Shown: one piece after another, positions 8,791 to 18,623 of the stretch
Position numbering within the stretch: the first letter of the stretch is position 1
How the letters are laid out: the number at the start of each line of letters is the position of its first letter
DNA from: Actinomycetes bacterium
Lineage (GTDB): Bacteria; Actinomycetota; Actinomycetes; Propionibacteriales; Propionibacteriaceae
Reading direction: 5' to 3'
Assembly: GCA_023419175.1 (NCBI GenBank)
Contig: JAEZYG010000007.1
Coordinates: 1 to 26,447, forward strand
DNA length: 26,447 bases
Notes under the pieces: generated by a model
Seen by the model: the letters and a program-made list of their open reading frames with translations, nothing else
The model's database searches: none
Told to the model about the DNA's origin: nothing
Made by a program: the position numbers and the translations under genes

Positions 8791-9810
8791 GTGGATCAAC
8801 ACCCGACCCCTGAGAAACCTGCCACGATCTATGATGTGGCTGCCGCTGCCGATGTGAGCCCTTCCACCGTCTCACGGGCTTTTTCTAGACCAGGACGAGT
8901 CAGTAGCAAGACAGCTGCTCGTATCCATAAAGTCGCGGCGGAATTGGGGTATCGTGCTCCACACCAGGCGCGTCAGGAATCGTCACGTCCATCGAAATTG
9001 ATTCAGATTTCATTGAGCGATATCACGAATCCGTTTTTCTTCAGCCTCATCCGTGGTGCTGAACACGCAGCGATCTCTGAAGGCTATACGATCCTTGTCT
9101 CCGATAGTGGAGAATCGGATGAATTGGAACGATCCTGTTTTGAACAATCGACCCCTGTCATGGATGGGTTGATTATCGCAGCTTCTCGTCTGCCCGATAG
9201 TACATTGCGTAATTTGGCGAAGACCACCCCAACTGTTCTGCTGAATCGTGTGGTTTCAGGTATTCCCAGCATCATCACCGATAACACGCGAGGAGTGCGC
9301 CGAGCTTTGGAACATCTGGCTGAATTGGGGCATCGTCGCATCGCCTATGTGGCAGGTCCTTCAGCTTCGTGGGCAGATAGTGCGCGCTGGCGTTCCTTCC
9401 AGGACGGATGCTATGAACTCGATCTTGTCGATCATCGTATCGGACCGACTCCGCCAAGTGTGCGCGGGGGAATGAGCGTACTCGCTCGCCTGCGAGATCT
9501 AAAAGCAACCGCAGTGGTGTGCTTTAACGATCTGATCGCGATCGGAATTATGAAAGCCGCTAAAGTACAAGGGATTTCGATTCCTCATGACCTGTCTGTG
9601 ATCGGCTTTGATAATATCTTCGCCTCCGATTTGATGACCCCTGGACTGACCAGCGTAGCCGCCCCTCTCAGCCTTTTAGGAGAGCGTGCCACCAGAGCCG
9701 TTGTCGCCCTTATCAATAAACAGCAACCAGAGGATTTGGAAGATTCACCAGCAGTGCTGCCGATGAGGCTCATCGTAAGAGAATCCACCTCGATCGCACC
9801 GCGTCGCTGA
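8791..9810 (+). CDS. LacI-family transcriptional regulator
   Basis: A 339-residue sugar-responsive repressor or activator. The helix-turn-helix is TIYDVAAAADVSPSTVSRAF (about 12-31) with hinge helix region KVAAELGYRA (about 47-56), followed by a type I periplasmic-binding-like effector domain (about 65-335, including HRRIAYVAG and SVIGFDNIFAS). The GTG at 8791 is the only usable start after an in-frame stop at 8779; GGAG lies only two bases before it, unusually close, so a leaderless or weakly initiated mRNA is possible. Position opposite gnd suggests it senses gluconate, pentose phosphate or a related sugar, but the effector is not evident. Confidence 0.9.
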   Translation: MDQHPTPEKPATIYDVAAAADVSPSTVSRAFSRPGRVSSKTAARIHKVAAELGYRAPHQARQESSRPSKLIQISLSDITNPFFFSLIRGAEHAAISEGYTILVSDSGESDELERSCFEQSTPVMDGLIIAASRLPDSTLRNLAKTTPTVLLNRVVSGIPSIITDNTRGVRRALEHLAELGHRRIAYVAGPSASWADSARWRSFQDGCYELDLVDHRIGPTPPSVRGGMSVLARLRDLKATAVVCFNDLIAIGIMKAAKVQGISIPHDLSVIGFDNIFASDLMTPGLTSVAAPLSLLGERATRAVVALINKQQPEDLEDSPAVLPMRLIVRESTSIAPRR

Positions 9811-9827
9811 TGCCGCCGTCTCCTATA

Positions 9828-11105
9828 TCAGCTCATCGCCAGATCGGTATCGCGATAGGTTAACCGTCCGCGGCAAAATGTCGCCATGATTGGATCGGGA
9901 AGATCCAGACCAGCATAGGGATTATTGCGAGATTTCGATGCGGAAAGCTGCGGATCGACGATAGAACGACGCTGTGGATCGACCAAGGTCAGATGAGCCA
10001 GACTTCCAGCCATAAGGCTTCCGCTGTGTCCTTTAGCTTTCCCCAGACGGGCAGGAGTAGCGCTCATCGTGCGCACGATATCTGTCCACGACATCCGTCC
10101 AGTATTGACCATAGTTTCCATGACGGCAGCTAGGGATTGCTCCAGACCGGTCATACCCGGTTTGGCGTGAGGGAAATCGGTATTCTTCGCCGAATCGCAG
10201 TGGGGGGCATGATCGGTTCCTACGATGTCAATCGTGCCGTCTTGAAGACCATCGCGCAATGCGTCGATATCCTCAGATCCTCTCAGAGGGGGATTCACCT
10301 TAAAGGTCGTATTTTTCGTGGTGAGCAATTCGGAGCCGAGAAGTAGATGATGGGGGGTGACTTCTGCAGTGACGCGGATGCCTTTCTTCTTTGCCCAGCG
10401 GATAATCTCGACCGATTCAGCGGTGGTGATATGGCAACAGTGGAGACGGCTACCGGTATCGTAGGCAAGCTGAACATCTCTGGCGATGATGACAGATTCC
10501 GCGCTGGCAGGCCAGGCAGGCAGATTCACTTTGGCAGCGATAGAACGTTCATCGGCACAGGCTGTTTCGGTAGCTAAATTATGGTCTTGACTGTGTTGGG
10601 CGATCAACAGATCGTGCTGTGCTGCGATCAACAAAGCCTGACGCATCAGGTGAGCGTCCATCAAGCAACGTCCGTCATCGGAAAATACATTCACCCCGCA
10701 CTGTGCCATCTGCTCGATGAGGGAGAGCTTTTTACCGGCCAGATCATGTGTCAATGAGCCGATAACGAAGACATCGGCAAAACTTTCGCGAGCTGCACGC
10801 GCATATATATCTTTGACTTGCTCAGGGCCATGGGTAACCGGATTGAGATTCGCCATAGCAAAGACGGCGCTATACCCTCCCCGCGCTGCAGCTTTCGTCC
10901 CTGTAGAGATCGTCTCAGAATTTTCAAAACCCGGTTCGCGCAGATGGGTATGCAAATCGACAAGTCCAGGTAAGGCGATCAAACCATCTGCCTCGATGAT
11001 GCGAGCCTTCACATGAGGAGCATCAGTGAAATATCCGTTCTCGATATTGATAGTGATGGGCTTCCCCAACGGATCAACAGCTCCTTCAATACGGTAATAA
11101 TTCAT
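9828..11105 (-). CDS. pyrC: Dihydroorotase, class I
   Basis: A 425-residue zinc amidohydrolase catalysing ring closure of N-carbamoyl-L-aspartate to dihydroorotate in pyrimidine synthesis. Visible metal and substrate motifs: DLHTHLREPGFE (about 50-61), AQHSQDH (second metal histidine), HCCHITTAESV, EVTPHHLLL, NPPLRG and GTDHAPH (the late catalytic aspartate). Length and motifs match class I bacterial PyrC. The start has AGGGAGATGATCG upstream. In many actinobacteria pyrC sits in a pyrR-pyrB-pyrC-carAB-pyrD-pyrF run; here it is flanked by a LacI gene and exporter genes, so it stands apart from other pyr genes. No attenuator is evident upstream. Confidence 0.93.
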   Translation of the reverse strand: MNYYRIEGAVDPLGKPITINIENGYFTDAPHVKARIIEADGLIALPGLVDLHTHLREPGFENSETISTGTKAAARGGYSAVFAMANLNPVTHGPEQVKDIYARAARESFADVFVIGSLTHDLAGKKLSLIEQMAQCGVNVFSDDGRCLMDAHLMRQALLIAAQHDLLIAQHSQDHNLATETACADERSIAAKVNLPAWPASAESVIIARDVQLAYDTGSRLHCCHITTAESVEIIRWAKKKGIRVTAEVTPHHLLLGSELLTTKNTTFKVNPPLRGSEDIDALRDGLQDGTIDIVGTDHAPHCDSAKNTDFPHAKPGMTGLEQSLAAVMETMVNTGRMSWTDIVRTMSATPARLGKAKGHSGSLMAGSLAHLTLVDPQRRSIVDPQLSASKSRNNPYAGLDLPDPIMATFCRGRLTYRDTDLAMS

Positions 11106-11178
11106 CGATCATCTCCCTATCCAGACGCTATACCCAGCCTAATAGATCAAGCGATCATCTTGGATCTTGTCCATCGCA

Positions 11179-13326
11179 TTAGCCGATGAGTCGGGTGGAT
11201 TGCAGTTGATGGTGGAGGCGTTTTTGCATGGAGATGAGAGGGGGTCTTATCGCCAATCCGATGATAAGGAGAGGGGGAATGAACGAGGCGAGAGCCGCCA
11301 TATGCCACCAATAGTCTGCCTGATAGATACCGGCGATAGCCGAACGCATCGCTGCGATAGCGTGAGTGATGGGAAGGAAAGGGCTGATCGTCTGGAAGAA
11401 AGGAGGGAGAACCTGGAGAGGGTAGGTGCCGGTGGAGCTGGAGACCTGGAAGACCAACATCAACATGCCGATAGCCTTACCGATATTGCCGAAAGTGGCG
11501 ACCATCGTATAGATGAAAAGGGAAAATACCAGGCCGGCGATCCATCCGCTGAGCATGAAAAGAAAAGGATGGACGGCTTGAACTTTGATGATATAAAGCG
11601 ATCCAAAGGTACTCACCGTGCTTTGTAGTAAAGAGATCACAGCGAAAGTAGCGAAACGTCCGAGGAAAGCCTGAGCTGAGCTGAGCCCGCCGAGACGTTT
11701 GCGCTGAGCTGAAGAAACGCTTGTTTTAATCGTCAAAGAGATAAGGATTGATGCTGTCCACAAGGGGATAAAGGTGTAATAGGGAGCGACTCCCGATCCG
11801 AAATTGTTGACAGGGAAAATGCTGTGTCGTTTCAAAGTCACAGGAGCAGCGATAGAACGAGCGATGAGGCCACTATCGTCAATGGAATGGACGATATGTG
11901 AAGGGTCATGAGTTGAAAGGGCAGTATCGAGTTGCTGATGGAGCTCATGTAGGTCGTGAGCCGCTTGACGAAGATCCTCGCTCGACTGAGCCATATCTGT
12001 ACGGACATGATCGATCGTTGAGCGCAACGAATCGTTCATCGTCACTACCTGTGAGGTGGTATCGGCAGCAGAATCCAACTGGATAAGAAGCTGATCTTTC
12101 AATCCATCGATGGAAGTGCGAAGATTGTCAACAGATGGATAAAGGGATGTGTCGATCTGGCGATGAGCCGAGTCGATATCTGTCCGAATGCGTTCGCTAA
12201 GATCGTTGAGGTTCTCATGGGTGGATGGGTCGTCATTAGCGATCTTGGCAGATATGGATCGCAGACGCTGCTCGATGGAATCCAAAGAGGAAATGATCGA
12301 ATCCATACGTGCAACCACATGATGTTCATCGCCAAGAATAGCTGCTAGATGGTTGCGAAGATCGCTATAGTCTGCACGATGTCGCTGGACAATATCTGCA
12401 CTGTGATTGAGATATTCGATCGCCTCTTCCTTATGAGCTGTGGCATCGTCAAGGACACGGTCGATATCGCTATTTAAAGACGTGATCGCCTCAAGGCTGG
12501 AATCCAATCCTTGGTGAAGATGATCGATATAACTGTGGAGATTCTGTATGGAATGATCGATTTTCGTCCCCGACATATCGATGTGATGACGGGATATCGA
12601 TGCTGTCGTATTCATTGAGGTTACAAGATCAGAAGACGAGGCTAAGAGATGATCGCAGGATTCCAAAAGCCCGTCATAATCGTGAAGAGAGGTAGAGATC
12701 TGATCGAGACGATGTGCGCTACGGTCAATGCGGACGAGTAAAGCTGAGAAGAAATCTCGTGAATTGGGTTGATCGATCTGTTCGGCAATAGCTTTGATGA
12801 TATCGAGGCTGTGTTCGACTAAGGATTGGACAAAGATTTCATTGAGTTGTTCGGCGACTTCATCTGCTCCAGCATGTGTCAGATTGGGAGCGACAGCATT
12901 TTTCTTCTCATTGCTGTAATAGATGATATGGGCATGATGAGAATCTGAGGTGAAAAAGCTCATCATATTTTCACTGAAATCTTCAGGGATCACTAAGGCT
13001 GCATAGTAGTGACCTGATCGAACACCATCGAGAGCATCGTTGCGAGAGGTAAACGTCCAATCCAGATCGCTGTTGGCGTGTAGCGAGGAAACGATTTGAT
13101 CTCCCATACGGATTTTGAGCGGAAGAAGATCGGATTGATAGCCACGATCATTATTGACCACAGCGAATTTCATCGCATTCATATTCTTGAAAGGATCCCA
13201 GCTGGCTGCGATGTTGAACCAGGCGAAAAGGCTGGGGATAGCGACCAGACCGATGAGAATGATCGTAGAGACGATAGTAGACATCAGGTGTCGCATATCG
13301 TCAACGATGAGAGAGATGATTTTCAT
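11179..13326 (-). CDS. YhgE/Pip-family membrane protein (second of pair)
   Basis: A 715-residue integral membrane protein of the YhgE/Pip family, related to ABC-2 permeases and to EsaA of type VIIb secretion. One N-terminal transmembrane helix (about 15-40, TIVSTIILIGLVAIPSLFAW) is followed by a conserved extracytoplasmic PIP region (YYSNEKKNAVAPNLTHAGAD), a long polar stretch rich in Asp, Ser and Leu with heptad-like spacing (about 195-480), then about five to six membrane helices (from PVNNFGSGVAPYYTFIPLW near 504 to the end). It starts 26 bases inside the preceding homologous gene, so translational coupling is likely. The cargo is unknown; substrate export or envelope assembly is family-level inference. 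Confidence 0.85.
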   Translation of the reverse strand: MKIISLIVDDMRHLMSTIVSTIILIGLVAIPSLFAWFNIAASWDPFKNMNAMKFAVVNNDRGYQSDLLPLKIRMGDQIVSSLHANSDLDWTFTSRNDALDGVRSGHYYAALVIPEDFSENMMSFFTSDSHHAHIIYYSNEKKNAVAPNLTHAGADEVAEQLNEIFVQSLVEHSLDIIKAIAEQIDQPNSRDFFSALLVRIDRSAHRLDQISTSLHDYDGLLESCDHLLASSSDLVTSMNTTASISRHHIDMSGTKIDHSIQNLHSYIDHLHQGLDSSLEAITSLNSDIDRVLDDATAHKEEAIEYLNHSADIVQRHRADYSDLRNHLAAILGDEHHVVARMDSIISSLDSIEQRLRSISAKIANDDPSTHENLNDLSERIRTDIDSAHRQIDTSLYPSVDNLRTSIDGLKDQLLIQLDSAADTTSQVVTMNDSLRSTIDHVRTDMAQSSEDLRQAAHDLHELHQQLDTALSTHDPSHIVHSIDDSGLIARSIAAPVTLKRHSIFPVNNFGSGVAPYYTFIPLWTASILISLTIKTSVSSAQRKRLGGLSSAQAFLGRFATFAVISLLQSTVSTFGSLYIIKVQAVHPFLFMLSGWIAGLVFSLFIYTMVATFGNIGKAIGMLMLVFQVSSSTGTYPLQVLPPFFQTISPFLPITHAIAAMRSAIAGIYQADYWWHMAALASFIPPLLIIGLAIRPPLISMQKRLHHQLQSTRLIG

Positions 13327-15829
13327 CTAGTCTCCTCACTTTTTCATCGCAGATAGAAGAAGCGGTGTAAGAAGATGTAACTTCGCTTTCCACACTGTGA
13401 CGAAGATATTCAATGACGATGAGGAAAGCGATAACCGCTAAGAGATAGAGTGACCACCCAGCAAGAAAAAACGCAGCACTATTAGCAGATGAAGAGAAGG
13501 CGATACCGAATATCATCGGGACGAGAATGCCACCAATGAGCCCAATCTTGCAGATGAGGTGGTAGCGAGTTAAAAGATGATGGATTCTTTGGTAGATAAG
13601 ATCGCGCTCTTTACTGCGTTCAATGATCCTCATCAAAGATGTGATGCGATTACGAGGTTGTATATGGGCATCCTCATTGGGGATGAAAAGATCTGTCCGC
13701 GCAATCTGATAGGCGAAAAGACCATTGAGAGTGCTGAGAGCTGGACGTATGAAAAGACCGATCAGATAAGAACATAGAGCGAAGCAGATCAAAATTCCTA
13801 TAGAGGTTATCCAGGTATGTCCATAGAAGCCAGCAAGAGTCTCTCTGAAGGCGTCGATGGCATAGGTGAAGGGAAAGAAAGGATGAACTGCTTGGAAGAA
13901 TCGAGGTAGCATCTCGATCGGATACATACCTCCGGCTCCTGGAATCTGGACGATGATAAGGATCATGATGAGCGCTTTGCCTATATGGTGAAATGTGGTG
14001 GCGAGCATATAGGCGATCGCACTGTAGACCAGAGAAGCGATAGCAGCTGTGGCGATAAAGGCAGGGGCGTTGATAGTCTGCACCCCTATGATGAGATCGC
14101 CGATACTGACGGTTAATCCTTGAGCGAGAGCCAAGAGTGAGATCGTTATTCCTCGAGCGATATAGGCTTGACGGTCGCTAAGTTCTATCTCGTCATCATC
14201 GACGCGAAGACGCATGAGAGCCACTAACATGAACGTCCCTGCCCACATTGCCAAATTGGTAAAGAGGGGAGCCATCCCCGAGCCATAGGAATTGACCGGA
14301 TAGATCACCTCGGTATCCAACAGGGTTGGAGAGAGCATGAAATCCGATATCTTGTCAGCATCCAGATGATCTGAATCGATCAGTTGTCGCAAAGGATTGA
14401 TCGATGAGATCAAAGAAAGATCTTGGTTGATATGAGAAAGATCACGGTCGATCTCGTCTAAAGAGTCTGAGAGGGAATTCACAGTATTGGCCGTATGTTC
14501 AACGGTGGAAGAGCAATTATCGATCACCGCATTGAGCTGGGCAAGCATCTGATGTGAACTATCGATATAGCTGTGCAGGCTCGACAAATTCGCACCTAGA
14601 TCGCTTAAAGCCGATTGAATTTGAAAAATCGTCGTCTTGTCATCTTCCCTATGGCTCAGGGCAGTGGCGAGACGTTGGGTGGCATCATCGATATCACCCA
14701 TCAGCTGATCGATATGAGAAGAACTTTGGGAAAGCTGATCATTGCTTTGGCGCAGATCGGCTAAAGCGGTATCGATCTCGCTAGAGATCGTCTGGGCTCT
14801 ATCGTAGATGGACGAAAAAGAAGAATCGTTGCCTAAAATCGGGCGGAGATTGTCTAATTGTTCAAAGATATCGCGATGGCGTAGACGAATATCGTCAAGA
14901 GAGGATAAAGCTGAATCGAGACGCCCATGAGCCTTATCGACGAAGGTGTTGATATGGGAGATGGATTGGGATGTTGATGAGGTGATCTGAGGAAGAATCG
15001 CGATCGCCTGATCAATGACCTGAGTTGAATTTTTGTCGATATCTATCAGGCTATGAGACATTGAGTCAATTAAGTCTTGAGTGGATGAAATCGTCTTGGA
15101 TGCCTGATCGAGGCTGGAGTTAAGATCTGCGATATGGGAACGCAATTGCTCGATAGTTTGGCGGTTTTGATCGGCGGGGAATGATGATAGTGAATCGCGT
15201 AGAGAGGTGATCGTGTGGCGAGCGTTATTTACCGAATTGCTGACATGGTCTCCCATCTGAGATGCCGATGAGACGATAGTGTCATTGCTGCGGTTGATCG
15301 TATCGCTTACCGCTTTGCTCACCGATGAGACGAAGGTGGAATTGATCTGCTCATCAAGGGTTTTTGCTGCGCGATCGGTCAATTTGGGAGCGATCGGACT
15401 GATCTTTTCGTTGACGAAATATTCCAGTTCTGGGCGAGAAGAATCTTTATGGCCAAGCTGAATGAGGTGTTGGGAAAAGCGGCTTGGAATCACGATAGCG
15501 GCATAGGAACGTCCAGAGCGAACGTCATCAAGAGCTGTTTGAGTATCGACGAATATCCATTGGATATCGTGATTGTCTTTCAAAGAGGCGACGATGGACG
15601 AACCGATATTGATCTCACCTAGACGCTCATCGCGACCTCCTCGATCGTTATTGGCGATAGAGACTTGAATATGGGAGGTATTCGTATAGGGATTCCAAAA
15701 GCCGATGATATTGACCCATGCATAAAGAGCGGGTAAAACGATCAGGCCTGCGATGATGACGAAGGCAAAGGGAGCTCGGCATAGACGTTGCCAATCATGT
15801 CGTAAGACAGTCACAATAGATCGCATCAT
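13301..15829 (-). CDS. YhgE/Pip-family membrane protein (first of pair)
   Basis: An 842-residue paralogue of the downstream protein, with the same plan: an N-terminal membrane helix (about 18-42, APFAFVIIAGLIVLPALYAW), a PIP region (YFVNEKISPIAPKLTDRAAK), a long helical extracytoplasmic region (about 190-490) of Ser/Asp/Ile/Leu-rich repeats, and an ABC-2-like membrane block beginning at PVNSYGSGMAPLFTNLAMW near 513. It has an extra C-terminal part of about 130 residues with two further membrane helices (about 761-806) that the partner lacks. GAGGTGAG upstream supports the start at 15829. The paired genes suggest a hetero-oligomeric membrane complex. No adjacent regulator or secreted substrate gene is seen. 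Confidence 0.85.
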   Translation of the reverse strand: MMRSIVTVLRHDWQRLCRAPFAFVIIAGLIVLPALYAWVNIIGFWNPYTNTSHIQVSIANNDRGGRDERLGEINIGSSIVASLKDNHDIQWIFVDTQTALDDVRSGRSYAAIVIPSRFSQHLIQLGHKDSSRPELEYFVNEKISPIAPKLTDRAAKTLDEQINSTFVSSVSKAVSDTINRSNDTIVSSASQMGDHVSNSVNNARHTITSLRDSLSSFPADQNRQTIEQLRSHIADLNSSLDQASKTISSTQDLIDSMSHSLIDIDKNSTQVIDQAIAILPQITSSTSQSISHINTFVDKAHGRLDSALSSLDDIRLRHRDIFEQLDNLRPILGNDSSFSSIYDRAQTISSEIDTALADLRQSNDQLSQSSSHIDQLMGDIDDATQRLATALSHREDDKTTIFQIQSALSDLGANLSSLHSYIDSSHQMLAQLNAVIDNCSSTVEHTANTVNSLSDSLDEIDRDLSHINQDLSLISSINPLRQLIDSDHLDADKISDFMLSPTLLDTEVIYPVNSYGSGMAPLFTNLAMWAGTFMLVALMRLRVDDDEIELSDRQAYIARGITISLLALAQGLTVSIGDLIIGVQTINAPAFIATAAIASLVYSAIAYMLATTFHHIGKALIMILIIVQIPGAGGMYPIEMLPRFFQAVHPFFPFTYAIDAFRETLAGFYGHTWITSIGILICFALCSYLIGLFIRPALSTLNGLFAYQIARTDLFIPNEDAHIQPRNRITSLMRIIERSKERDLIYQRIHHLLTRYHLICKIGLIGGILVPMIFGIAFSSSANSAAFFLAGWSLYLLAVIAFLIVIEYLRHSVESEVTSSYTASSICDEKVRRLDENHLSHR

Positions 15830-15896
15830 GTGAGCTCACCTCATGAGTAGTCAGTGTCGATGAAATCGTCATATCGGATACACAGTTTTAGGACAC

Positions 15897-15928
15897 AAAA
15901 AGGGGCGGTCCAGCAATGCTGGACCGCC
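15897..15928 (-). terminator. Rho-independent terminator of pepN
   Basis: GGCGGTCCAGCA (15904-15915) and TGCTGGACCGCC (15917-15928) are perfect complements around one base, giving an 11-bp G+C-rich stem with a 3-base loop. On the minus strand the stem is followed by CCTTTTTGTG. It begins 10 bases beyond the pepN stop. This is the clearest intrinsic terminator in the window. Confidence 0.9.
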
Positions 15929-15938
15929 TATGCTCAGA

Positions 15939-18533
15939 TCAGCTATGAGAGCTGAAATCAGCTGCTTTCAACGCGCGTTCGCTGTTATCCAATTGGTTGG
16001 ACAGCACCCTACGTACCTGTTCGGGAATGGAACGCGATTGCATCCACTCTCGTACACGATTGCAAAAATCCCTATCCGCAAGGGGAGTAGGCCATAGGTG
16101 CAGAAGGACTGTCTGTCTGGCGATATGTCCGCGTTGAGCCCATGTGCCTGATGAATCGGCAATCTGAGTGACGACATCGAGATATCTGTCAGCGAAGCCA
16201 TCCAATATCTCTTCTTGTCCAAAGTTGAATAGGTGGATCGCTATGGAACGATGGGTTCCATTGGGAATGGACGGATCATCGGTGGCCAATCTCCAGGCAT
16301 CTTCTTTGGCTTCGTGATCGTTGAGAGCCGCGCGTGCTCCGGCTGCCTGTTCGGCTCCGCTGATGGTGTTATCGCGGATAGCTTCCTGATCGATAACCGA
16401 GCGATCGATTCGTCCTAAACGAGCCAGACTCGTCACGATTGACCAGCGGCGTTCCTGGTCGATGACCAATCCTTGAGGAATCTCTTCACCGTTGAGCCAC
16501 GCAGTCAAAAGATCGCCTCCGGCGGGGGAATGAACTGAGGCAATCAAGGCGTCAGCGATAGAAACCTGCTTGTCAGATCCAGGTTCTGCTCCCTTAAGGA
16601 GTTCGGCGAGCCCAGCGGTGAGGCGGGCGCGTAAAGCGGGACGTTTCTGCAAATCGCTGTAGGCGCTCACAGCTTGGCGGGCAGCGGCCAACTGATTGAG
16701 TAAAGCTCCAGGATGATCTTCACCTTCTAAACCAGTCAGGATGATCGAAAGATAATCCTCGTTGCTCAACTCGGCATCACGCCAGCTATCCCACAAGCTC
16801 GTCCACACGACAGCACGAGCTAAAGGATCGGCGATCTTCGCCATATGGGTGCGGACAGTGGTCAAAGAACGCTCATCGAGACGTACCTTGACATAACCCA
16901 AATCGCGGTCGTTTAAAAGCAAAAGATCTGGGCATTTCAGACCAGAAAGCTGTTCGATGACAGTCTGCTCTCCGCTGATATCAACCTCGATGGATTCACG
17001 CAATATCACGCCATCGTCGACAAGATCATATAGACCAATCGCCATGCGGTGAGTGCGCAAGACGGGTTCTCCGACAGATGACTGGTGTACCGTAGCGGCG
17101 ACGATATGGTCGTTATCGTCCACCTCCACATGGCAGGAGACGATATTGGCTCCGCTGGTAGCCAACCAATCGGCGGCGAAATGGGAAAGATCGCGTCCGG
17201 ACGCTTCTTCCAAAGCTCCTAGAAGATCCGAAAATTCCGTATTTGACCAGGCATAGCGAGCGAAATAGGAGCGCAGACCTGAGAGGAAAGATTCTTCTCC
17301 TACATAGGCGACCAGTTGCTTGAGCACAGATGCGCCCTTCGCATAGGTGATGCCATCGAAATTCTGATCGACAGTTTCCAAATCGATCATGTCAGCAGCT
17401 ACCGGATGCGTGGTGGGAAGCTGGTCGGTTGAATAGGCCCAATGTTTGCGATGGTTGGCAAAGCCCGTCCATGGATCGGAACCGCCATAGACATCAGCGA
17501 TCTTTGCTTGGCACCATGTCGAAGCCCATTCAGCGAAAGATTCATTGAGCCACAGATCATCCCACCACTTCATTGTGACCAGGTCACCGAACCACATATG
17601 GGCAAGCTCATGTAGGACGGTATTATCCCGCTGAGAGTATTCGTGAGCGGTCACACGAGAACGGTAGAGATATTCATCACGAATCGTGACGCAACCGGCA
17701 TTTTCCATCGCGCCTGCGTTATATTCAGGCAAGAAAAGCTGATCGTATTTCTCGAAGGGATAGGCGCAATCGAAGGCCTTTTCATAGACGTCAAAACCGC
17801 GCTGGGTCGTCTCAAGCAGACGGTCGGCATCTAGGAATTCGGCCACGGACTGACGACAGACCAGATCGGCGCCGAGTTTGCCTTTCACCGATTGAACCGA
17901 GCCACTATGGACGTGGAATTCTCCAGCAACGAGCGCTGTGATATAGGTGGAGATCGGTTTGGTGGGTTCGAAATCCCAACGAGCGAGATCATCGCTTAAG
18001 GCCGATGGTTTTTGTGTCGGGGAATTGGAATAGACCTTCCAATGATGCGGGGCAATGACCGACAGCTCAAAGGTGGCTTTTTGGTCGGGCTGGTCAAAAC
18101 AGGCGAACATGCGTCGAGCATCTGCTGTTTCAAATTGAGTGTAGAGATAGATCTTCTGATCGGCAGGATCAACGAAACGGTGTAGACCCTCGCCTGTGCG
18201 CGAATAGCGGGCGATAGCGGTCACTATCAGCTCATGATCGCCTTCGTTGACATCGAAGAATAGACGCACCCCATCGTGAGCCTCCAATGGTAAAGCGACG
18301 CCATCTAAGGTCGCCTCAACCATCTCATCAGCGATCATATCGATCCATGTTGATCCCGAGCCGCTGGAGAAATGAACGGTTGTCGTGGCGAGGAAATTTA
18401 CCTCGGGTGAATTCAGCGGATTGCCATCGACGCCACGTCCACTCAAATCGACAAGAACGCGGTATGAGTGAGCCTTAATCAACGTGGAACGTTGCTGGGC
18501 TTCGGCGCGAGTGATATTCACCGAGCTGGTCAT
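15939..18533 (-). CDS. pepN: Aminopeptidase N (M1 family, zinc-dependent)
   Basis: An 864-residue cytosolic metallopeptidase that removes N-terminal residues from peptides. The exopeptidase motif GAMEN is at about 272-276, the zinc site HELAHMWFG at about 305-313 (H-E-x-x-H) with the third ligand glutamate in NESFAEW about 19 residues on, and the downstream tyrosine region TYAKGAS. The remainder matches the ERAP1-like C-terminal helical domain. Length fits the actinobacterial PepN. The start has AGGGAGAG upstream. It is divergent from the DsbA-like gene; the 152-bp gap carries three symmetrical elements. Confidence 0.95.
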   Translation of the reverse strand: MTSSVNITRAEAQQRSTLIKAHSYRVLVDLSGRGVDGNPLNSPEVNFLATTTVHFSSGSGSTWIDMIADEMVEATLDGVALPLEAHDGVRLFFDVNEGDHELIVTAIARYSRTGEGLHRFVDPADQKIYLYTQFETADARRMFACFDQPDQKATFELSVIAPHHWKVYSNSPTQKPSALSDDLARWDFEPTKPISTYITALVAGEFHVHSGSVQSVKGKLGADLVCRQSVAEFLDADRLLETTQRGFDVYEKAFDCAYPFEKYDQLFLPEYNAGAMENAGCVTIRDEYLYRSRVTAHEYSQRDNTVLHELAHMWFGDLVTMKWWDDLWLNESFAEWASTWCQAKIADVYGGSDPWTGFANHRKHWAYSTDQLPTTHPVAADMIDLETVDQNFDGITYAKGASVLKQLVAYVGEESFLSGLRSYFARYAWSNTEFSDLLGALEEASGRDLSHFAADWLATSGANIVSCHVEVDDNDHIVAATVHQSSVGEPVLRTHRMAIGLYDLVDDGVILRESIEVDISGEQTVIEQLSGLKCPDLLLLNDRDLGYVKVRLDERSLTTVRTHMAKIADPLARAVVWTSLWDSWRDAELSNEDYLSIILTGLEGEDHPGALLNQLAAARQAVSAYSDLQKRPALRARLTAGLAELLKGAEPGSDKQVSIADALIASVHSPAGGDLLTAWLNGEEIPQGLVIDQERRWSIVTSLARLGRIDRSVIDQEAIRDNTISGAEQAAGARAALNDHEAKEDAWRLATDDPSIPNGTHRSIAIHLFNFGQEEILDGFADRYLDVVTQIADSSGTWAQRGHIARQTVLLHLWPTPLADRDFCNRVREWMQSRSIPEQVRRVLSNQLDNSERALKAADFSSHS

Positions 18534-18554
18534 GAACTCTCCCTACTTGATAGA

Positions 18555-18566
18555 TGCCATATGGCA
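18555..18566. promoter_or_regulatory. 12-bp palindrome upstream of pepN
   Basis: TGCCATATGGCA is a perfect palindrome 21 bases upstream of the pepN start codon, in the divergent pepN/DsbA-like gap. It could be a regulator site; no regulator gene lies next to it, so the role is unknown. Confidence 0.35.
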
Positions 18567-18567
18567 A

Positions 18568-18597
18568 CTGGTTCGCGAAGAGTCGGTCACGAACCAG
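18568..18597. promoter_or_regulatory. 8-bp inverted repeat in the pepN/DsbA-like gap
   Basis: CTGGTTCG (18568-18575) and CGAACCAG (18590-18597) are exact complements around 14 bases, beginning one base after the 12-bp palindrome. It may act as an operator or as a hairpin in the pepN leader. Confidence 0.35.
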
Positions 18598-18609
18598 ACG
18601 ATAACGGTT

Positions 18610-18623
18610 ATGGGATTTCCCAT
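18610..18623. promoter_or_regulatory. 6-2-6 inverted repeat upstream of the DsbA-like gene
   Basis: ATGGGA-TT-TCCCAT is a perfect short palindrome about 62 bases before the DsbA-like start. It is a possible operator for either divergent gene. Confidence 0.3.

Noticed and set aside
11145..11166. GATCAAG/CTTGGATC bulged inverted repeat between the YhgE pair and pyrC
   Set aside because: The stem is short and interrupted by a bulge, with no U-run on the relevant strand, so I do not call a terminator.
11167..11628. A 153-codon open frame on the plus strand inside the second YhgE gene
   Set aside because: It is antisense to conserved membrane segments, very rich in charged residues as expected of a shadow of hydrophobic codons, and has no ribosome-binding site.
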